64,000 nt of DNA from SIG607 sp036307305. Its GTDB lineage: Bacteria; Bacillota; Clostridia; Oscillospirales; Acutalibacteraceae. The stretch spans positions 81,465 to 145,464 of the forward strand of contig JAXJXV010000021.1 of assembly GCA_036307305.1 (NCBI GenBank). The letters are read 5' to 3'. Position 1 is the stretch's first letter. Each line of letters opens with the position of its first letter. Of this stretch, positions 60,151 to 64,000 are shown piece by piece. Position numbers and translations under genes: made by a program. The notes under the pieces are model-generated. The model saw nothing but the letters and a program-made list of their open reading frames with translations. It made no database searches and was not told the DNA's origin.

Positions 60151-60201
60151 AAACAATCATTACAGTTTTCAACGATTTGGCAGTAAAACTTCCAAAAACC
60201 A

Positions 60202-60230
60202 TTTACATATATGAGAATGAATGCTAAAAT
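60202..60230 (+). promoter_or_regulatory. promoter of the AraC-GH38 operon
   Basis: TTTACA (60202-60207), a 17-base spacer and TAAAAT (60225-60230). Confidence 0.65.
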
Positions 60231-60250
60231 GATGTTGCAGAGGTGATAAG

Positions 60251-61075
60251 ATGCAATATAGTAATTTTTCCTATGATGAACATATAGACAGACAGTTTCG
60301 TATAACAGCGCATAAAAAGAGCTTTTCAGGTAATACGGGTATTCATTTTCATGAATTTTTTGAAATTGAACTGATACTCAGCGGAGATGGAAGCTGTATG
60401 ATAAACGGTACGCAATATCCTCTGAGCAGTGGCGCGTTATATATTTTGACTCCTGCCGATTTTCATTTTTTGCGCGGCGATACAAAGCTTCAGCTATACA
60501 ATATAATGTTTGATGAAAGTATGATTAGCGAGGAACTCGCTTATAAGCTTTTCAATAAAAGGGATAACAGATTTGTTGTTTTTGATGAGACGGAGCTTAA
60601 TGATATTTCAGGTATAATTGAGCTGATTATAAGGGAGAGAAATAACAGCGACGATTTTTCTGATGATATTATAAAAAGCTTTTTAAGCGCTTTAATCAAT
60701 ATAATTTTAAGAAAATTAGGTACTGAAAAGCAGGAAACCCAATCAGAAAACGACGTTTCAAGCGCTTTAAGATATATTTACACCCATCTTCGTTTTGACC
60801 CCTCCTTAGCAGAGGTTGCAAAATATTGCGGCTATTCTACAAATTACTTTGGCAAACGGTTTCATGAGTTTACAGGAAAGAAGTACAAGACGTTTATCAA
60901 TGAAATGAAGCTTAGTATGGCAAAGCGAATGCTTATGATGGATAATATTACGGTACAGGAAATATCAAACGAATGCGGCTTTTCCTCTGTTTCGAATTTT
61001 TACAGAGTATTTAAAGAAAATGTAGGTATAGCGCCTAAGAACTACAGAAAATCGGAGGTCTGTGATGAAGAATAA
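60251..61075 (+). CDS. AraC-family transcriptional regulator of the mannosidase operon
   Basis: An N-terminal cupin sensor (HFHEFFEIELILSGDGSCMINGTQYPLSSGALYIL) is followed by a double helix-turn-helix (SLAEVAKYCGYSTNYFGKRFHEFTG and QEISNECGFSSVSNFYRVFKENVG) over 274 residues. It overlaps the GH38 gene by 11 bases, so it most likely controls it in response to a mannose-containing sugar. That ligand is inferred. Confidence 0.92.
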   Translation: MQYSNFSYDEHIDRQFRITAHKKSFSGNTGIHFHEFFEIELILSGDGSCMINGTQYPLSSGALYILTPADFHFLRGDTKLQLYNIMFDESMISEELAYKLFNKRDNRFVVFDETELNDISGIIELIIRERNNSDDFSDDIIKSFLSALINIILRKLGTEKQETQSENDVSSALRYIYTHLRFDPSLAEVAKYCGYSTNYFGKRFHEFTGKKYKTFINEMKLSMAKRMLMMDNITVQEISNECGFSSVSNFYRVFKENVGIAPKNYRKSEVCDEE

Positions 61076-63626
61076 ACTTTATATAATTTCTCATACACAC
61101 TGGGACAGAGAATGGTATATGAGCTTTGAAAGCCACAGGGCAAGACTTGTTGAGCTGATGGATGCTCTTATTGAAAAAATGGAAAATGAGCCATCATATA
61201 AATATTTTCATCTTGACGGACAGACTATAGTAATCGAGGATTATCTTGAAATAAAGCCATTTATGAAGCCGCGTCTTGATGCACTTATTAAAGAGGGCAG
61301 AATACAGGTGGGACCTTGGTATATTTTACAGGACGAAACGCTTATTTCGGGTGAAGCAAACGTAAGAAATATGCTTGAGGGACACCGCTATTGTAAAGAA
61401 AACGGATACCCTGTAACCAAGGTTGGCTATTTTCCCGACGCTTTTGCGAATATTTCACAGGCGCCTCAGCTTCTTTGCGGATTTGGTATAGACAATGCTG
61501 TTTTCGGCAGAGGTCTTGGCGCTGTTATGGCTGACAATAAGGTTGGCGAGGTTGCCGACGATAAGGAGCTTATATGGGAGGGCGCCGATAAAACGAGAGT
61601 TATGGGCATTATGTTTACCGAGTGGTACGACAATGCTAACGAGTTGCCTGTAGATAAGGATAAATGCAGGGAAAAAATGGACAAAATGATTACGCTGTTC
61701 AAAAAATACGCTAAAACGTCTCACTGGCTCGGAATGAACGGAAGCGACCATCAGCCCATACAGCAGAATTTGGTTGAGGCTTTGGAAATTGCCCGACAGC
61801 TTTACGGTGATGAGCTTCAAATTGTTCACAGCAATTTTGATGAGTATATATCGGCCTTACGCCCCGAAAAAGAAAAATTCGCACTTGTTAGCGGTGAACT
61901 TACAGGACAGAAAACTACGGGCAAATCACCTATTTCCGATACTGCCTCTACCCATCAGCCTCTTAAAAACAAAAACCATAAAGTGCAGAATTTATTTGAA
62001 CAGCAAAGTGAACCTATCAGTGTTATGTCCTATCTTTGCGGGGATACATACAGAGCAGATTTCCTGCGTTACGGATATAAGAAGCTTATGCAGAATCATC
62101 CTCACGATTCCATATGTGCTTGTAGCTGTGATGATGTTGCTATACAGATGTCAGCCCGTTTTGACTGCGCGAGGGACGTTGGTGAATACGTAAGAAACGA
62201 AGCGGCTGAGTATATTGCAAATAATATAGACACTTCCTTGCTTACAGGTAATAATATCGTTGTATTTCATACAAATCCTTTTAAAACAAAGGGGATTGTA
62301 ACAGCAGAGGTATGGCTTAAGGAAGCAAAGGATTTTTACATAACCGACTGTTTCGGAAATAAAGTGAATTCTTATATAGTGCATCACGGCAATCAGTTTA
62401 CCTTTAAGCTACCAAAGGATAAATTCCGTGTTCCTGTAAGGGACCATAAATACACCGTTAAATTCCCTGTAACCCTGTCGGGTGTGGGTTATACCGTTTT
62501 CAGCATTAATTTCGGTAAAGAAGAAAATGTAAAAACCGACCTGACCGTTTATGAAAGAGGCGCAGAAAATAAGTATATAAAGTTCTTTATTGAGGACAAC
62601 GGTACCATAACCCTTTTTGACAAAACCGCAAATAAGGAATATAAAGGTCTTAATCTTATTGAAGACGGCGCAGACAAGGGTGACGGATATAATTATAAGG
62701 GCATAGAAAATGAGCAAAGAATTTTTGCCGTTGCAAAAGAAATAACATTAAAAGAAAAAAGCGAGTTTTTCGCTACTTATCAGATAAAGAGCGTTATAAA
62801 TATACCTGATGGTCTTAACGGTAACGGTGGCAGAAGTGAGCAGACTATAGAGCATATCGCAAATACCGTAGTTACCGTAACTGCTGACAGCAGACGTCTT
62901 GATTTTTCAGTTACTCTTAATAATCAGAGTGAAAACCACCGTTTGAGAACACTTTTTACAACCAATATAAATACCCCTTACGTTTACGCGGACGGACAGT
63001 TCGACGTTATAAAAAGGAAAATCCAGCCTTATGAAAACTGGCAGAACCCCTGCTTTAATCAGCGTCTACAGGCGTTCGTTTCAGTAGAGGACGAAAAGTG
63101 CGGATTTATGGTTGCTTCAAGAGGTCTTAACAGCTACGAGGTGCTTCGTGACGGAAAAAACACAGTTGCACTTACCCTGCTTCGCAGTGTGGGTACGCTT
63201 GGTGACTGGACGTGGGGACAGATGTCTAATCCGCTGATGCAGGTAAAGGGGGAAATTACCCTTGAATACTCCGTAATTCCTTTCGTAAGGGAAGAAAAAG
63301 CAGAGGCGTACGGTGAAGGATATTCCTTTAACAGTGACTGCCTGTTTGCTATTGAAACGGGCTGTCATACGGGTAAACTTAATATGAACAAAACCTTTGT
63401 AGAGCTTGACGGCGACTTTATGAGATGCTCGGCTATTAAAAAGGCTGAAAACGACGGTGACGTTATAATGCGTCTTTATAATGTGAGCGAAGAAGACAGA
63501 GAGCTTAAGGTTAAACTTGACGGTATTTCCCTTAAAGGACAGACAAATCTTGCAGAAGACGTAGACAGCCCTTTTAACGAGCCGAAAATAGATGCTAAAA
63601 AAATAGTAACCTTAAGACTTAAATAA
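61065..63626 (+). CDS. alpha-mannosidase, GH38
   Basis: The 853-residue enzyme starts with YIISHTHWDREWYMSFE (zinc His and Asp) and has the nucleophile Asp125 in GYFPDAFANISQAPQLL, GMNGSDHQP and QNHPHDSICACSCDDV, all GH38 signatures. The rest is the C-terminal beta-domain. It trims alpha-mannose from imported N-glycan or mannan fragments in the cytoplasm; no signal peptide. ATG 61065 with a GGAGG site is chosen over the GTG one codon earlier. Confidence 0.92.
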   Translation: MKNKLYIISHTHWDREWYMSFESHRARLVELMDALIEKMENEPSYKYFHLDGQTIVIEDYLEIKPFMKPRLDALIKEGRIQVGPWYILQDETLISGEANVRNMLEGHRYCKENGYPVTKVGYFPDAFANISQAPQLLCGFGIDNAVFGRGLGAVMADNKVGEVADDKELIWEGADKTRVMGIMFTEWYDNANELPVDKDKCREKMDKMITLFKKYAKTSHWLGMNGSDHQPIQQNLVEALEIARQLYGDELQIVHSNFDEYISALRPEKEKFALVSGELTGQKTTGKSPISDTASTHQPLKNKNHKVQNLFEQQSEPISVMSYLCGDTYRADFLRYGYKKLMQNHPHDSICACSCDDVAIQMSARFDCARDVGEYVRNEAAEYIANNIDTSLLTGNNIVVFHTNPFKTKGIVTAEVWLKEAKDFYITDCFGNKVNSYIVHHGNQFTFKLPKDKFRVPVRDHKYTVKFPVTLSGVGYTVFSINFGKEENVKTDLTVYERGAENKYIKFFIEDNGTITLFDKTANKEYKGLNLIEDGADKGDGYNYKGIENEQRIFAVAKEITLKEKSEFFATYQIKSVINIPDGLNGNGGRSEQTIEHIANTVVTVTADSRRLDFSVTLNNQSENHRLRTLFTTNINTPYVYADGQFDVIKRKIQPYENWQNPCFNQRLQAFVSVEDEKCGFMVASRGLNSYEVLRDGKNTVALTLLRSVGTLGDWTWGQMSNPLMQVKGEITLEYSVIPFVREEKAEAYGEGYSFNSDCLFAIETGCHTGKLNMNKTFVELDGDFMRCSAIKKAENDGDVIMRLYNVSEEDRELKVKLDGISLKGQTNLAEDVDSPFNEPKIDAKKIVTLRLK

Positions 63627-63645
63627 AAAATGGTTAAAGTAAAGA

Positions 63646-63680
63646 AAAAGTATGTTTGGATTTCCAAACATACTTTTTGT
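63646..63680 (+). terminator. terminator of the GH38 operon
   Basis: A 15-bp stem (63646-63660 with 63663-63677) ends in a T-run. Confidence 0.85.
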
Positions 63681-63702
63681 TATAGTTAGTGTAATATGGC
63701 TT

Positions 63703-63745
63703 GATTACAGTTTTATTACATCAGGTTACATTACTGTAACACCTG
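63703..63745. repeat. clustered TTACA half-sites and a dyad before the last gene
   Basis: TTACA occurs three times within about 30 bases. The last copy forms an imperfect dyad, CAGGTTACA facing TGTAACACCTG, just upstream of the promoter. It is a possible operator. Confidence 0.4.
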
Positions 63746-63774
63746 TTGATTTTTGAGGAATTTTATGGTAATAT
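63746..63774 (+). promoter_or_regulatory. promoter of the secreted protein gene
   Basis: TTGATT (63746-63751), a 17-base spacer and TAATAT (63769-63774). Confidence 0.6.
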
Positions 63775-63859
63775 AAAATCAGAAAAAAGAAAGAGGTGAG
63801 ACCGATGGGTATAGAAGAAACACAACATATAACGAATAAAATATTAGGAGAAATAAAAT

Positions 63860-64000
63860 ATGAAGCACAAACGGTATTTAAAGGCTATAAGCGTTGTTTT
63901 GGTTGTTGCTTTGCTTTTGCAGTGTGTTCCATTATCCGTTTCGGCGCAGACGGAAGAAGCAGTTGAGCAGGTTAAGGAAGAAGCAACAGCTTATATTATA
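63860..64000 (+). CDS. N-terminus of a secreted protein (cut by window edge)
   Basis: ATG 63860, behind TAGGAG, opens a frame that reaches the window end. The first 47 residues are a clear signal peptide: positive MKHKRYLK, hydrophobic AISVVLVVALLLQCV, cleavage likely after VSA at about residue 29, then QTEEAVEQVKEE. The mature part is not visible, so the function is unknown. An overlapping frame from ATG 63805 also has a good ribosome site (AGAGGTGAG) and runs to 63966 in another frame. Confidence 0.75.
   Translation, partial: MKHKRYLKAISVVLVVALLLQCVPLSVSAQTEEAVEQVKEEATAYII

Noticed and set aside
63805..63966. 53-codon frame before and across the start of the secreted protein
   Set aside because: It has a good ribosome site but a Cys-rich composition typical of an out-of-frame reading of a signal peptide gene. 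It is kept only as a finding, not as a gene.

Overview
The window reads as a chromosomal segment of an anaerobic, low-to-mid GC Firmicute of the Clostridia, most likely a gut Oscillospiraceae/Ruminococcaceae-type commensal. The basis is: pyruvate:ferredoxin oxidoreductase, a glycyl radical enzyme with its activase, a Trp T-box, glgC plus glgD type glycogen synthesis, a clostridial HPr-like protein, strong AGGAGG-type ribosome binding sites, and several glycosidases for host or plant glycans. This assignment is inferred from gene content. TAA, TAG and TGA are all used as normal stops. I saw no tRNA, rRNA, CRISPR array or intact insertion sequence.

Left edge (1-3.3 kb): the end of an integrative element, with a cut-off gene, a PC4/YdbC-like protein, a ParB-like protein, a small protein and a large serine recombinase interrupted by an in-frame TAG. 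A 16-bp perfect palindrome lies just after the recombinase. The chromosome then begins with a GH29 fucosidase whose promoter and start region are tandemly duplicated (63-bp period), followed by a decayed gene fragment.

5-13 kb: XRE regulator, PAP2-like protein, isochorismatase-like hydrolase, then a cell-envelope block. In it a membrane sulfatase/phosphoglycerol-transferase-like protein is divergent from a fusion of YidC insertase with a CDP-glycerol glycerophosphotransferase domain, followed by a small membrane protein and a GtrB/GtrA pair. 13-27 kb: amidohydrolase and MATE exporter, fucO, a GH2 beta-galactosidase with an unusual inserted helix pair, rplM-rpsI, an SNF-family transporter with a flavin reductase-like protein, a DUF348/3D cell-wall protein, an OPA-type transporter and a GH130 enzyme.

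27-37 kb: glycogen operon glgB-glgC-glgD-glgA, uppP, a Trp T-box with a solitary trpB, then a small XRE gene behind a heavily structured leader containing a terminator and flanked by two identical 29-bp terminators, then mtaB. 37-43 kb: HPr-like protein; an operon of PqqD-like RRE protein, ABC exporter and lipoprotein; divergently a membrane protein, the NAD(P)HX repair enzyme and another lipoprotein. 43-50 kb: nifJ, YwaF-like membrane protein, DUF1287 protein, ung, and a degV gene behind four direct repeats of exactly 21-bp period. 50-64 kb: GH127-like enzyme, AraC regulator, glycyl radical enzyme and activase, metallophosphoesterase, glyA, flavin reductase-rubredoxin, bioY, AraC regulator with GH38 mannosidase, and the start of a secreted protein.

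Working together: the glycosidases lack signal peptides and would act on imported oligosaccharides. Fucose carbon could end as 1,2-propanediol through FucO, and excess glucose-1-phosphate goes to glycogen. The least ordinary items are the YidC-glycerophosphotransferase fusion block, the RRE-ABC-lipoprotein operon, the structured leader of the XRE gene, the 21-bp repeat array before degV, and the glycyl radical enzyme of unknown substrate.
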